A stretch of DNA of 64,000 bases from Labrys miyagiensis (GCF_030160835.1 NZ_BSPC01000058.1:124001-188000); one strand, 5' to 3'. Shown: positions 44,122 through 53,265, counted from the first letter of the stretch. Made by a program: numbers and translations. Notes: a model not told the origin generated them from the letters alone.

Positions 44122-44995
44122 GCCGATCCACCATGGCATCGACGAAGAGCCGCACGCGAGTCGGAAGCTGGCGGTTCGAAGGAAAGAGTGCGCAAACGGG
44201 CGCAGGATCACTGCGCCACTCGGGCAGCACGTGTACAAGGCGGCGTGCGCGCAGATCCGGCTCCACATCCACCCAGGATTTGAAGATGAGGCCGCAGCCG
44301 GCGAGCGCCCAATCATGCGCGACCTCGCCATTGTCGCACCGCAGACGGGACGTGGCCTTTATCTGGGCCGCCTCCCCGCCAGGCCCCACCAGGCTCCATT
44401 GGATTCCAACGCCGCGGTACTGCAGACACTCATGACCCTCCAGGTCTGCCGGCGCCGTGGGGGCGCCTCGACGCATGAGATAGTCCGGCGCCGCCACGAC
44501 AATGCGATGGTTGTCGACCAGCTTCCGCATGACCAGGCCGGAGTCCTTTGGCGCGCCGATCCGAACGACAACATCCATTCCCTCGTCGATCAGCTCCACC
44601 AGCCGATCGGTCAGTGTGAGGTCGATGGAGACCTTCGGATGCGCGCCAACCAGATCCCGGCAGACCGGGCTGACATGGGCGCGGCCAAGCGCCACCGGTG
44701 CACTCACACGCAACACGCCTTGCGGCTCGACGCTCCCATTCGTCAGCGCCGCCTCCGCTTCGTCGACCTCGGCTAGGATGCGCTGGGCTCTGTCGTAGAG
44801 AGTCTGCCCTTCTTCCGTCAGCGCGAGGTGACGGGTGCTGCGGGCAAGAAGGCGCATCCCTGTCCGGCGTTCAAGCATTGCTAGCCGCTTGCTGACGACA
44901 CTGAGTGCAAGGCTCATCTCCCGGCCGGCAGCGGACAGGCTCCCCGCCCCGACGATACGGACGAATGTGCGCAGTTCGCTGATATCGTCGAGCAT
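44081..44995 (-). CDS. LysR-family transcriptional regulator
   Basis: 304 residues from the ATG at 44995 with GAGAGG upstream; a frame to 45106 would read through the operator region. Winged helix MLDDISELRTFVRIVGAGSLSAAGREMSLALSVVSKRLAMLERRTGMRLLARS, then a CrgA-like effector domain (GVLRVSAPVALGRAHVSPVCRDL, GMDVVVRIGAPKDSGLVMRKL). It converges on the OYE-SDR operon and diverges from the VOC gene. Its own promoter region holds two palindromes, typical of an autoregulated LysR gene. Confidence 0.94.
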   Translation of the reverse strand: MLDDISELRTFVRIVGAGSLSAAGREMSLALSVVSKRLAMLERRTGMRLLARSTRHLALTEEGQTLYDRAQRILAEVDEAEAALTNGSVEPQGVLRVSAPVALGRAHVSPVCRDLVGAHPKVSIDLTLTDRLVELIDEGMDVVVRIGAPKDSGLVMRKLVDNHRIVVAAPDYLMRRGAPTAPADLEGHECLQYRGVGIQWSLVGPGGEAAQIKATSRLRCDNGEVAHDWALAGCGLIFKSWVDVEPDLRARRLVHVLPEWRSDPAPVCALFPSNRQLPTRVRLFVDAMVDRLSRFAGGRLEVGS

Positions 44996-45023
44996 GGCCA
45001 CCTCTCGATACTTTCCCGTTGGT

Positions 45024-45036
45024 GGATAGTATATCC
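45024..45036. promoter_or_regulatory. Palindromic operator 1, GGATA-gta-TATCC
   Basis: A perfect 5-bp inverted repeat with a 3-base centre between the divergent LysR and VOC starts. It is one of two similar boxes 23 bases apart, about two helical turns, the usual activation/repression site spacing of LysR proteins. Confidence 0.6.
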
Positions 45037-45046
45037 AATTATCGCA

Positions 45047-45057
45047 GGATAATATCC
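45047..45057. promoter_or_regulatory. Palindromic operator 2, GGATA-a-TATCC
   Basis: The second box of the pair, with the same half-sites and a one-base centre. It lies 52 bases upstream of the LysR start and 48 upstream of the VOC start. The likely binder is the adjacent LysR protein. Confidence 0.6.
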
Positions 45058-45104
45058 AAAATCGAGAAGAGATATGTTGCGCGACATCACTGCGCGAGGG
45101 CATC

Positions 45105-45512
45105 ATGCTTGATCACGTCACACTGCGAACCCACGATCTTGAAGGCACACGTGCCTTCCTGGAAGTCGTACTGGATTTGAAGCCAGGCTATCGGCCGGCC
45201 TTCTCCTTTCCCGGCTATTGGCTCTATGCCGATGACGGGCCTGTTGTGCACTTGATTCCAGGTCATGGCGGGCCAGTCGATCGAGCTGGCGAGACCATCG
45301 ACCACGTGGGCTTTCGTCTTGCCGACCATGATGGAATGCGCCGCAAGCTGGACGGCCTCGGCCTCTCCTATTCGCGGATGGAGCTACCGGAACTCGGCGA
45401 GCGGCGCCTCTTCATCCAGACGCCCACGGGAATCCTTCTGGAACTGGTGTTTCGCGAAACGGAAGCCACCGCTGATTCTTCCCCGCATCAAGAGCAAGAT
45501 CACGACGAATAG
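45105..45512 (+). CDS. VOC (glyoxalase/extradiol dioxygenase) family protein
   Basis: 135 residues with the paired beta-alpha-beta-beta-beta units: LDHVTLRTHDLEGTRAFLEVVLDLKPGYRP then IDHVGFRLADHDGMRRKLDGLGL, ending LFIQTPTGILLELVF. Metal-ligand His4 (LDHVTL) and the Glu in LLELVF are in place. It could be an isomerase, lyase or resistance protein; the family does not fix the substrate. It is divergent from the LysR gene and likely under its control. Confidence 0.88.
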   Translation: MLDHVTLRTHDLEGTRAFLEVVLDLKPGYRPAFSFPGYWLYADDGPVVHLIPGHGGPVDRAGETIDHVGFRLADHDGMRRKLDGLGLSYSRMELPELGERRLFIQTPTGILLELVFRETEATADSSPHQEQDHDE

Positions 45513-45624
45513 ACTTTCAGACTTCCGGATTTTCACCGCGGCGGCGCTCCTGCCGCCGGGCCGACCGCGGGGGGACGCCGACGTCACCAAGCCTCCAGGT
45601 TTCGTTCGCGCAACCAAGCGCTTC

Positions 45625-46563
45625 TCAATGCGACCGGGCCGAGTACGAGAGGGCCTCCTCATCGACATTGGCGCGCTGTTCGGCGCTCTGAGGCCATGAT
45701 GCCGAGGCATTGGACTGAGTGTGTCTGCGCGCGAAGGTGCTGGGGGTCATGCCGGCATAGCTCGTGAACGCGACGGTAAATGCGCCAATACTGTTGAACC
45801 CGACAGCGTAGGCGGTCTGCGTCACGCTGGAATTCTTTTGACTGAGCAATTTCAGCGCCTTGCTCATCCGAACCTCGATGATGAACTCGCGCCAGTTGAT
45901 GCCAAGCTCATCTCTAAATCGGCGCCGCAGGGTGCGTTCCGACATGCCGACCGCAGCGGCCGTATCGGCTATGGATGCCGTCTCGATGTGGTCGCGTGCA
46001 AAGGCGATCGCGCGTTCCATGTCGGGCGCGTTGCCAAAGGGCGTCCACATCTTGCGTTTGGTGTCGAACCAGACGGCGAAAAGCTGCCCCATCGTTCGGA
46101 AGTAATCATTGGCGAGAGCATCGGCTGGATCGCGGTCCGGCCCCCATCGGCGCGCAAACGATATCATTTCGACCGCAAGCGCGGGCATCGCAACGGCCCA
46201 GCAGCCGACATGGTGCCAGGCGGCTTCACCACACGTGAACTTCACCAAGGTGATATCCACTGGCCCGGTCGCGGCCAGCCGGTAGGATCGTTCCGGCGGG
46301 ATATACACCATGTGTCCGCTCGGAAGCGTCCATCGTCCCGCATGGCCGAACAGCATCACTTCGCCATGATGGATGCAGACCAGCATGCCGCCCGCCTCCC
46401 GCTCGGAGCTGGCATCGAATGATGGCATATGCAGTTCAACCGCATGGGTCGGGCGAGACTGGCTGACGGCGAAGCGTTCGTCATACCGACCGAGGGTAAA
46501 GCGCACGAGGGTGCCGGCGTCACCGCTGAGCGGACAATCGATCGGTGTCTTGGTCCGGGTCAT
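45625..46563 (-). CDS. AraC-family transcriptional regulator
   Basis: 312 residues from the ATG at 46563 with GGAGG 5 bases upstream. The N-terminal cupin-like sensor carries GGMLVCIHHGEVMLFGHAGRWTLPSGHMVYIPPERSYRL, as in repressors of aromatic or amine pathways. Two helix-turn-helix motifs follow (IADTAAAVGMSERTLRRRFRDELG, SVTQTAYAVGFNSIGAFTVAFTSYAGMTPSTFARR). It diverges from the ribose-type ABC operon, with 152 bases between them, and is the obvious regulator of that operon. Confidence 0.93.
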   Translation of the reverse strand: MTRTKTPIDCPLSGDAGTLVRFTLGRYDERFAVSQSRPTHAVELHMPSFDASSEREAGGMLVCIHHGEVMLFGHAGRWTLPSGHMVYIPPERSYRLAATGPVDITLVKFTCGEAAWHHVGCWAVAMPALAVEMISFARRWGPDRDPADALANDYFRTMGQLFAVWFDTKRKMWTPFGNAPDMERAIAFARDHIETASIADTAAAVGMSERTLRRRFRDELGINWREFIIEVRMSKALKLLSQKNSSVTQTAYAVGFNSIGAFTVAFTSYAGMTPSTFARRHTQSNASASWPQSAEQRANVDEEALSYSARSH

Positions 46564-46715
46564 TTTTGGCCTCCATCAGCGCTTGCGCTATTTTGTCCGA
46601 TTTTAAGAAATACGTGGCCTATTTCCGAATGACGGCCTTTCAATAGCGTGACAATGTCCCTTGCACAAGAGGTCGGCAGCCAAAGTGCTGACAAGTAAGC
46701 CTCGGCAGGAGGACC

Positions 46716-48257
46716 ATGTCTGGTATCGAGAACAATGCTGTTGGCCAGTATCGCCCTAAGACATCGCTGGCCACGACGCCCATTCTCGAAGTATCGGGCG
46801 TTGGCAAGCGATTTGGCGGTACGGTCGCTCTGCGTGACGTTTCCTTCACGGTTTCAGCGGGCGAAATCGTCGCCTTGCTTGGCGAGAATGGCGCCGGCAA
46901 GTCCACTCTCATCAAGATCATGGCTGGTGTCTTCCCTGCCGATGCCGGCTCCCTGCGCTTCAAGAATGCTCCTGTCTTGGCCGCGGCGAAGGCGGGCCGG
47001 ATCGCTTTCATCCATCAGGATCTTGGCCTCATCCCATGGATGACGGTCGCAGAGAACATGATGCTCGGAACAGGCTATCCCCGACGCAACGGCTTGATTG
47101 ATTGGGCCATGGGCCGAGCCAAGGCGCACAACGCGCTTTTGGAAATCGGCGGAGATATCGATCCGGACGACCGGATCGAGTCCCTGAGCCGGACAGACAA
47201 GTCGCTCGTTGCCATCGCGCGGGCGCTGAGCAGCAACGCAGAGCTTGTCGTGCTCGACGAGCCGACGGCGAGCCTGCCTCAGTCAGAGGTCGATCGCCTG
47301 CACGAGGTGCTGCGCCGGCTAAGGGATCGCGGCGTCGGCATGATCTACGTGTCCCATCGCCTCGACGAGGTCTATGCGCTCTGCGATCGCGTCGTGGTTC
47401 TGCGCGACGGCATGGTTGCCGCCAGCAGACGCGCGGCCGAGATGGGCGCGGAGGAGCTGGTCGAGGCGATCATAGGCCGGCCTCGCGAACAAGTCTTTGT
47501 CCGCCCCCCTGCTCCTCAAGACACTCGCGATCTCCTGAGCCTCGAGAGGCTGCAGACCGAAATGACGGGACCCGTCGACCTGACCCTGCGGCGTGGCGAG
47601 GTCGTCGGCCTCGTCGGCCTGCGTGGCGCGGGCCAGGATGAGATCGGCAAGGCGCTGTTCGGGGTCGACACCGCCTTCTCCGGCCGGATCACGCTTTGCA
47701 ACGCGCCTTACCTGCCGAAGGACCCTTTCGATGCTATCTCCCAAGGCGTGCTCAAGGTGGCCGGCGACCGCAACGCCGAGTCTATCGCCCAAGGCATGAC
47801 GATCCGGGAAAACATGTTCCTCAACCCGCAAGCCAGCGGGCGCGGCCTGCTCACATTGAGATCGGTCACCTCGGAGAGCCGGGAAGCCGAGACAATGGGC
47901 GCAACGGTGCGTCTGAGGCCCAATATGCCCTCGGCCGCCATCGAGACATTGTCGGGTGGCAACCAGCAGAAAGTCGTGATGGCGCGTTGGATGCGTATCG
48001 GCGGTAAGGTGCTCATCCTTGAAGACCCAACCGCCGGCGTCGACGTCGGCGCCAAGGCCGAAATCTACCGGCTTCTGGCCGACGCCCTGAATACTGGCCT
48101 TGGCGTGCTGCTGATCTCGACCGACTTCGAAGAAGTCACCGCCATCTGCCATCGAGCCTACGTCTTCAGGGCCGGCAAGGTCGTGGCCGAGCTCTCCGGG
48201 ACCGAGCTGTCGATCGCCGGCCTATTGAACGCCGCATCGCTTTCGTCGGCCGCCTGA
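46716..48257 (+). CDS. Ribose-type ABC transporter ATP-binding protein (tandem domains)
   Basis: 513 residues with AGGAGG before the ATG. The first domain has Walker A GENGAGKS at 56-63 and Walker B LVVLDEPTASLP but a degenerate signature (LSRTDKS). The second has the usual degenerate Walker A (GLVGLRGAGQDEIGKALFG) and a good LSGGNQQKVVMARW with VLILEDPTAGVDVGAKAEIY. This is the RbsA/MglA layout. It starts a six-gene rightward operon. One permease and one periplasmic protein follow. Confidence 0.94.
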   Translation: MSGIENNAVGQYRPKTSLATTPILEVSGVGKRFGGTVALRDVSFTVSAGEIVALLGENGAGKSTLIKIMAGVFPADAGSLRFKNAPVLAAAKAGRIAFIHQDLGLIPWMTVAENMMLGTGYPRRNGLIDWAMGRAKAHNALLEIGGDIDPDDRIESLSRTDKSLVAIARALSSNAELVVLDEPTASLPQSEVDRLHEVLRRLRDRGVGMIYVSHRLDEVYALCDRVVVLRDGMVAASRRAAEMGAEELVEAIIGRPREQVFVRPPAPQDTRDLLSLERLQTEMTGPVDLTLRRGEVVGLVGLRGAGQDEIGKALFGVDTAFSGRITLCNAPYLPKDPFDAISQGVLKVAGDRNAESIAQGMTIRENMFLNPQASGRGLLTLRSVTSESREAETMGATVRLRPNMPSAAIETLSGGNQQKVVMARWMRIGGKVLILEDPTAGVDVGAKAEIYRLLADALNTGLGVLLISTDFEEVTAICHRAYVFRAGKVVAELSGTELSIAGLLNAASLSSAA

Positions 48258-48326
48258 TCGCACCGGACAAGCAAAAATCTCACAACGAGCCACGGACGCT
48301 CATCGCCAGCCGGAGGGAGGAACCCA

Positions 48327-49349
48327 ATGGAATCCATCAGATCGACTGCCCTGGAGCCCACACCACGCGAACTGGCACCTCTGTCAGCAATGCAGCGCCT
48401 GACAAGGGTACTGCCAGTCTATGGGTTGCCGCTGCTGACCATCGCACTGATTGCACTGTTTTGCAGCCTGTTGCCCAACACCTTCCCGACACTTCTCAAT
48501 TTTCGCTCGATACTCGGTGACAAGTCGATCATCTGCGTGCTCGCCCTCGCCGCGATGGTGCCCATGATGGCGGGCCGGATCGACCTGACAGTCGGCTATG
48601 GCATCGTGATGTGGCATGTGCTGGCGATCAGCCTGCAGACACAATTCGGCTGCAACTGGCTGGTCGCCGTCCTGGTGGTCCTGGCCCTCGGCGCGCTCAT
48701 GGGCCTGATCAACGGTGTGCTGGTCGAGATTGCACAAATCGATTCCTTCATAGCAACGCTCGGGACCGGAACCGTCCTGTATGCCCTCGCGCTCTGGCAT
48801 ACGGGTGGGCGGCAGGTCATCGGATCGTTGCCCTCCGGCTTCACCGACATCTATTCAACGAATGTTCTTGGACTGCCGATTGCCGCCTTCTACGTGCTCG
48901 CAATCAGCCTGGTCCTCTGGGTCGTCGCGGACTACCTGCCGATAGGGCGCATGCTCTACGCCATCGGCGCCAACCAGCGGGCCGCGTCGTTGAACGGCAT
49001 CCACACCCGCCGCTTCGTGATCGGCGCTTTTGTGACTTCGGGTCTGCTCGGTGCCTTCGCCGGTGTCGTGCTGGCAGCAAAGCTGCGGATCGGCCAGGCG
49101 AGCGTTGGGCTGGAATTCCTGCTCCCCGCACTGGTTGGCGCCTTTCTCGGCTCGACGACCATAAAGCCGGGCCGGGTCAACGTCTGGGGCACCGTCATCG
49201 GCGTCGGCATCCTCGCTGTCGGTATAGCCGGCATCCAGCAATTCGGGGGCGCCTTTTATATCGAGCCCCTGTTCAACGGGACGACCCTGCTCGTCGCGAT
49301 CGGCATTGCTGGATACTCGCAGCGCCGCCGCTCCACCGGACGAGCATGA
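48327..49349 (+). CDS. Ribose-type ABC transporter permease
   Basis: 340 residues, about ten hydrophobic segments, RbsC family: LLTIALIALFCSLLPNTFPTLLNFRSILGDKSI, the GRIDLTVGYGIVMWHVLAISL box, GLINGVLVEIAQIDSFIATLGTGTVLYALALWHTGGRQV and the coupling region GRMLYAIGANQRAASLNGIHTRRFVIGAFVTSG. GGAGGGAGG precedes the ATG. The pore is probably a homodimer, as in RbsC. Confidence 0.93.
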   Translation: MESIRSTALEPTPRELAPLSAMQRLTRVLPVYGLPLLTIALIALFCSLLPNTFPTLLNFRSILGDKSIICVLALAAMVPMMAGRIDLTVGYGIVMWHVLAISLQTQFGCNWLVAVLVVLALGALMGLINGVLVEIAQIDSFIATLGTGTVLYALALWHTGGRQVIGSLPSGFTDIYSTNVLGLPIAAFYVLAISLVLWVVADYLPIGRMLYAIGANQRAASLNGIHTRRFVIGAFVTSGLLGAFAGVVLAAKLRIGQASVGLEFLLPALVGAFLGSTTIKPGRVNVWGTVIGVGILAVGIAGIQQFGGAFYIEPLFNGTTLLVAIGIAGYSQRRRSTGRA

Positions 49350-49413
49350 CGCTGATCCAACGCCGGCAACTCCCTGTCTGAACAAATTGAAATCAAAAAA
49401 GGAGGAAAGTCCT

Positions 49414-50532
49414 ATGAAATTCAATTGCCTGAAGCAGCGCATTCTCGTTCTGGGTCTCGCTGCCACCATGCTCACGCCGATCGCCGCATTCGCTCAAGAT
49501 GCGGGCATTTCGGCCACCCGGGATTACATCGCCAATATTACCAAGCCCAATGCGCCATGGACTGGGCCAACGTCCGGGGCCCCCGCTCAGAAAGACAAGA
49601 CCATTGTCTATGTTTCGGCCGACGAGCGTAACGGCGGCGCCCTGGGCGTCGGCGCAGGTGTCGAGGAAGCAGGCAAGGCCATCGGCTGGACCGTCCGCGT
49701 CCTGGACGGACAGGGAACGGTGTCGGGCCGCTCCTCCGCCCTGCAGCAGGCAATGGCGCTGAAGCCGGACGGCATCGTGCTCGGGACGGTCGACGCCAAG
49801 GAACAGGCCGAGCTTATCAGCCAGGCGGCCGCCGCCGGGATAAAGGTCGTGGGCTGGCATTCGGCGACCAAACCGGGGCCGTCCGACGAATACAAGCTCT
49901 TCACCAACATTGCCACGGATCCTCTGGATGTCGCGAAGGCCGCAGCCTCCTACGCGGTCGCCGATTCCAACGGCAAGGCAGGCGTCGTCATCTTCACCGA
50001 CTCCACCTATGCGATTGCCGTCGCCAAGTCCGATGCGATGGCGGAGGTCATCAAGGCCTGCCTCGGCTGCAAGGTCCTCGATGTCGAGGACACGCCCCTG
50101 GCCGAGGCAAGCACCCGCATGCCTCAGCTCACGACGTCATTGCTGCAGCGTTTCGGCGCCGAATGGACCTACTCCCTCAGCATCAACGACCTGACCTTCG
50201 ACTTCATGTCCGCGTCGCTGTCATCAGCCGGTATCCTCCAGGATGGCCAACCCCGCAACATTTCCGCCGGGGACGGGAGCGAAGCGGCGTTCCAGCGCAT
50301 ACGCGACAATTTCTATCAGTCCGGAACCGTCGCCGAGCCGCTTAGCCTTCATGGCTGGCAGGCGGTCGACGAACTCAACCGCGCCTTTGCCGGCGCTCCA
50401 CCTTCGGGCTTCGTCGCGCCGGTGCATCTCGTGACTTCGAAGAACATCGGCTCCGATGGCGGCCCGAAGAATGCCTACGACCCCGATGACGGCTACCGCG
50501 ACGCCTACACCAAGATCTGGAACGGCAAGTAA
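49414..50532 (+). CDS. Ribose-type periplasmic substrate-binding protein
   Basis: 372 residues from the ATG at 49414 (AAGGAGG upstream); the signal peptide is LVLGLAATMLTPIAAFAQ. Peripla_BP_4 fold: KTIVYVSADERNGGALGVGAGVEEAGKAIGWTVRVLDGQGTVSGRSSALQQAMALKPDGIVLGTVD, then KVVGWHSATKPG. It is longer than ribose-binding protein and has an extra N-terminal region (ITKPNAPWTGPTSGAPA), a form common in binding proteins of erythritol- and aromatic-like solutes. The ligand is unknown. Confidence 0.9.
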   Translation: MKFNCLKQRILVLGLAATMLTPIAAFAQDAGISATRDYIANITKPNAPWTGPTSGAPAQKDKTIVYVSADERNGGALGVGAGVEEAGKAIGWTVRVLDGQGTVSGRSSALQQAMALKPDGIVLGTVDAKEQAELISQAAAAGIKVVGWHSATKPGPSDEYKLFTNIATDPLDVAKAAASYAVADSNGKAGVVIFTDSTYAIAVAKSDAMAEVIKACLGCKVLDVEDTPLAEASTRMPQLTTSLLQRFGAEWTYSLSINDLTFDFMSASLSSAGILQDGQPRNISAGDGSEAAFQRIRDNFYQSGTVAEPLSLHGWQAVDELNRAFAGAPPSGFVAPVHLVTSKNIGSDGGPKNAYDPDDGYRDAYTKIWNGK

Positions 50533-50599
50533 CTGGCGACGAAGGCCCCGATGGGGACTTCGCGACCTACGTCCTGGCGCAAAAACGGAGATTTCGAAG

Positions 50600-51517
50600 A
50601 TGAGCAAGAGCTATTGGCCTGATGGCAGCCGCCTGGTCATTTCCATTTCCATGCAGATGGAAGCGGGCGGGGAGGCCCCCTACGGCCCGGGCGGGCCGTT
50701 CTCCGGCTTCATCGACATGGATCCGGCCTATCCCGATTTTCCGACCAAGTCCTGGTATAAATACGGCTATCGCGAGGGTATCCAGCGCATGCTGGATCTA
50801 TGGGACCGCTTCGGCGTCAAGGTCACTTCCCACATGGTCGGCTCCGCGGTCGATCGCGCGCCGGAGGTCGCCAAGGAGATTGTCGACCGCGGCCATGAGG
50901 CCGCCGCTCACGGCCGTGACTGGGTTCAGCAGTATGATCTCGACTACGACGCCGAGAAGAAATTCATCCAGGACAACATCGACAGCGTCAAGCGCGCAAC
51001 CGGTCAGGTTCCGATCGGATACAATGGCGCGGCGATGCGCGGTACCATCAATACGCTCAAGATTCTCCAGGACCTGGGCTTCAAATATTTCATCGATGAC
51101 GTCAGCAGGGACGAGCCCTTCCTGATCAAAGTTCGTGACAAGGACATGGCGATCATCCCCTATACCTTGAACCTCAACGACATCATCCAATTCGAATCCT
51201 ACAAGTTTTCGAGCCTCGAGTTCGAGCAGCAGCTCAAGGACGAGTTCGACCAGCTCTACGAGGAGGCGGCTGCCCGCCGCCGCATGATGGCGATCTCGAC
51301 GCATGACCGCATCCAGGGCCGCCCCTATCGCGTGCGCTCGCTCGGCCGCTTCCTCGAATATGCCAGCCGGCACAAGGGCGTGACCTTCATGCGCAAGGAT
51401 CAGATCGCAGACATCATCTACTCCGACAGCGATCCCCTCCGCGACATCAACGAGCACGATGCATGGGCCGATTGGGAACGCAAACATGGCAAGCAGAAGA
51501 TCGTGCCGGTCGCCTGA
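50600..51517 (+). CDS. PuuE-like polysaccharide-deacetylase-fold hydrolase
   Basis: 305 residues from the ATG at 50600 with CGGAG upstream. The NodB fold is recognisable but its metal site is altered: the first motif reads VISISMQMEAGGE where deacetylases have an Asp pair, and the second reads GHEAAAHGRDWVQQY, keeping one histidine and replacing the other by tryptophan. A similar HG-x-x-W form is seen in PuuE allantoinase, reported to need no metal, and in related cyclic-imide hydrolases. It probably opens a cyclic amide or imide rather than removing an acetyl group. It lies in one transcript with transporter and oxidase genes. Confidence 0.8.
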   Translation: MSKSYWPDGSRLVISISMQMEAGGEAPYGPGGPFSGFIDMDPAYPDFPTKSWYKYGYREGIQRMLDLWDRFGVKVTSHMVGSAVDRAPEVAKEIVDRGHEAAAHGRDWVQQYDLDYDAEKKFIQDNIDSVKRATGQVPIGYNGAAMRGTINTLKILQDLGFKYFIDDVSRDEPFLIKVRDKDMAIIPYTLNLNDIIQFESYKFSSLEFEQQLKDEFDQLYEEAAARRRMMAISTHDRIQGRPYRVRSLGRFLEYASRHKGVTFMRKDQIADIIYSDSDPLRDINEHDAWADWERKHGKQKIVPVA

Positions 51518-51570
51518 CCGAGGGAACCGGCCGGCGGCGGTTGCATCCCGCCAAGTCGAGAGTTCGCTTC

Positions 51571-52788
51571 ATGAATTATGACCTTGCGATTATAGGCGGC
51601 GGCATTGTCGGATTGGCTACAGCCCGGGAGGTGACTGAACGCTTTCCTAGCCTTTCTATCACGGTCATCGAGAAGGAAGCGGACCTTGCCCTGCACCAGA
51701 CCGGCCGGAATAGCGGCGTGATCCATGCAGGGGTCTACTATCAGCCCGGGAGTCTCAAGGCCCGTTTCTGCAAGGAGGGCGTCGAGGCGACGATCCGATT
51801 CTGCAAGGATCACGCCCTGCCCTTCGACCAATGCGGCAAGCTGCTTGTCGCGACCGAGGGGCCAGAGCTCGACCGCATGGCTGCGCTGCAGGAGCGTTGC
51901 CTCGCCAACGGCCTTCCCGTCGAGCGTCTCGATGCAGCCGAGCTCGTTCGGCGCGAGCCACATATACGCGGCGTAGGAGCGTTGTTCGTGCCGACGACAG
52001 GCATCGTCGACTATGGTCTTGTGGCCCGCACGATGGGGCAGCTTGTGATCGAGCGCGGCGGCGAGATCTTGACCGGAACCTGTGTCGATACCATACGCGA
52101 GGAGCCGGCCGGCGTTACGATCGGCGCCGGCGGACGAACGATAAAGGCCCGCCATCTCATCGTCTGCGCCGGCGTCATGGCAGATCGTATGGCCAGGCTG
52201 TGCGGCCTCGATCTCGATTTCCAGATCGTGCCGTTCCGGGGTGAATATTATCGCCTGGGCGCCGGCAAGAATGACATTATCAGCCACCTGATCTATCCGA
52301 TTCCGGACCCGGCACTACCCTTTCTTGGCGTGCACCTCACGCGGATGATCGGCGGATATGTGACGGTAGGGCCGAACGCCGTGCTGGCCTTCGCCCGCGA
52401 GGGCTACCGCTTCACCGACATCAGCCCGAAGGACCTTTCGGAGATGATCGCCTATCCGGGGTTTCGGCGGGTGATCCGCGCCAATCTGCGGTCCGGACTT
52501 TCGGAAATGTGGAATTCGCTGAGCAAACGCCGCTACCTGGCTCTCTGCCGGCGATACTGTCCAGAACTGACGCTGGATGACCTTGAGCCCCACCGATCCG
52601 GCATCCGAGCCCAGGCCGTGCTGGCGGACGGCACGCTCGTGCATGATTTCCTCATTCGCGAGACAGCACGCAGTATTCATGTCTGCAACGCTCCCTCGCC
52701 CGCCGCCACCTCGGCCATTCCGATCGCGAGGGAGTTGGCCCAGCGCGCCGCAGCGCGCTTTGGCTGGCGGCAGAGTCTGGCGAGCTGA
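51571..52788 (+). CDS. lhgO: L-2-hydroxyglutarate oxidase-like FAD enzyme
   Basis: 405 residues from the ATG at 51571. The FAD-binding start LAIIGGGIVGLATAREV and the family motifs HQTGRNSGVIHAGVYYQPGSLKARFC, GCVDYGL-like GIVDYGLVARTM, FRGEYYRLGAGKNDIISHLIYPIPDPALPFLGVHLTRMIGGYVTVGPNAVLAF and the end HVCNAPSPAATSAIPIARELA are those of LhgO. It oxidises L-2-hydroxyglutarate (or a similar 2-hydroxy acid) to the 2-oxo acid at the membrane. It is the fifth gene of the ABC/PuuE operon, which suggests a 2-hydroxydicarboxylate arises from the imported compound. Confidence 0.92.
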   Translation: MNYDLAIIGGGIVGLATAREVTERFPSLSITVIEKEADLALHQTGRNSGVIHAGVYYQPGSLKARFCKEGVEATIRFCKDHALPFDQCGKLLVATEGPELDRMAALQERCLANGLPVERLDAAELVRREPHIRGVGALFVPTTGIVDYGLVARTMGQLVIERGGEILTGTCVDTIREEPAGVTIGAGGRTIKARHLIVCAGVMADRMARLCGLDLDFQIVPFRGEYYRLGAGKNDIISHLIYPIPDPALPFLGVHLTRMIGGYVTVGPNAVLAFAREGYRFTDISPKDLSEMIAYPGFRRVIRANLRSGLSEMWNSLSKRRYLALCRRYCPELTLDDLEPHRSGIRAQAVLADGTLVHDFLIRETARSIHVCNAPSPAATSAIPIARELAQRAAARFGWRQSLAS

Positions 52789-52808
52789 ACCAGGACGGAG
52801 ACAGCCCA

Positions 52809-53141
52809 ATGCTGTTTGATCTCAGAACCTACCGGGTCCGACCAGGCACGCTCACGGCGCAGCTCGAGATCTATGCCAGAGAGGGCTATGCGGTGCAGTG
52901 CCGGTACCTCGGCGCCCCGATCTTTTACGGTACGGTCGAGACCGGCGACGTCAACGCCTATGTGCATCTCTGGCACTTCGAGGATGCCGCGGACCGGGAG
53001 CGCAAGCGAATGGCCCTCTACAGCGACCAGGCCTGGCTTCAATATCGACAGCGGAGTGCCGAAGCCGCGTATCAGATTGAGCAGACGAACACACTTTTGA
53101 GGCCCGCGCCGTTCTGGCGGCCGGGGCCCTCTGCAGGCTAG
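52809..53141 (+). CDS. NIPSNAP family protein
   Basis: 110 residues with the ferredoxin-like dimer pattern of NIPSNAP proteins: LFDLRTYRVRPGTLTAQLEIYAREGYAVQCRYLGAPIFYGTVETGDVNAYVHLWHFEDAADRERKRMALYSDQAWLQYRQRSAE. It starts 21 bases after LhgO and ends the operon. Small NIPSNAP proteins often accompany catabolic enzymes but have no assigned reaction here. Confidence 0.88.
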   Translation: MLFDLRTYRVRPGTLTAQLEIYAREGYAVQCRYLGAPIFYGTVETGDVNAYVHLWHFEDAADRERKRMALYSDQAWLQYRQRSAEAAYQIEQTNTLLRPAPFWRPGPSAG

Positions 53142-53265
53142 GCGTCCGTTTTGCAGCTCAGTCTCAATATGCTAGTGAATTAGTCAAAGTCTGCCTTGAA
53201 CCCGAAGATAAAAAGTTTCGACTGGCGCCGGAACTGCCAGTCGGTCAATTGGAGAGTTGGCCGGC

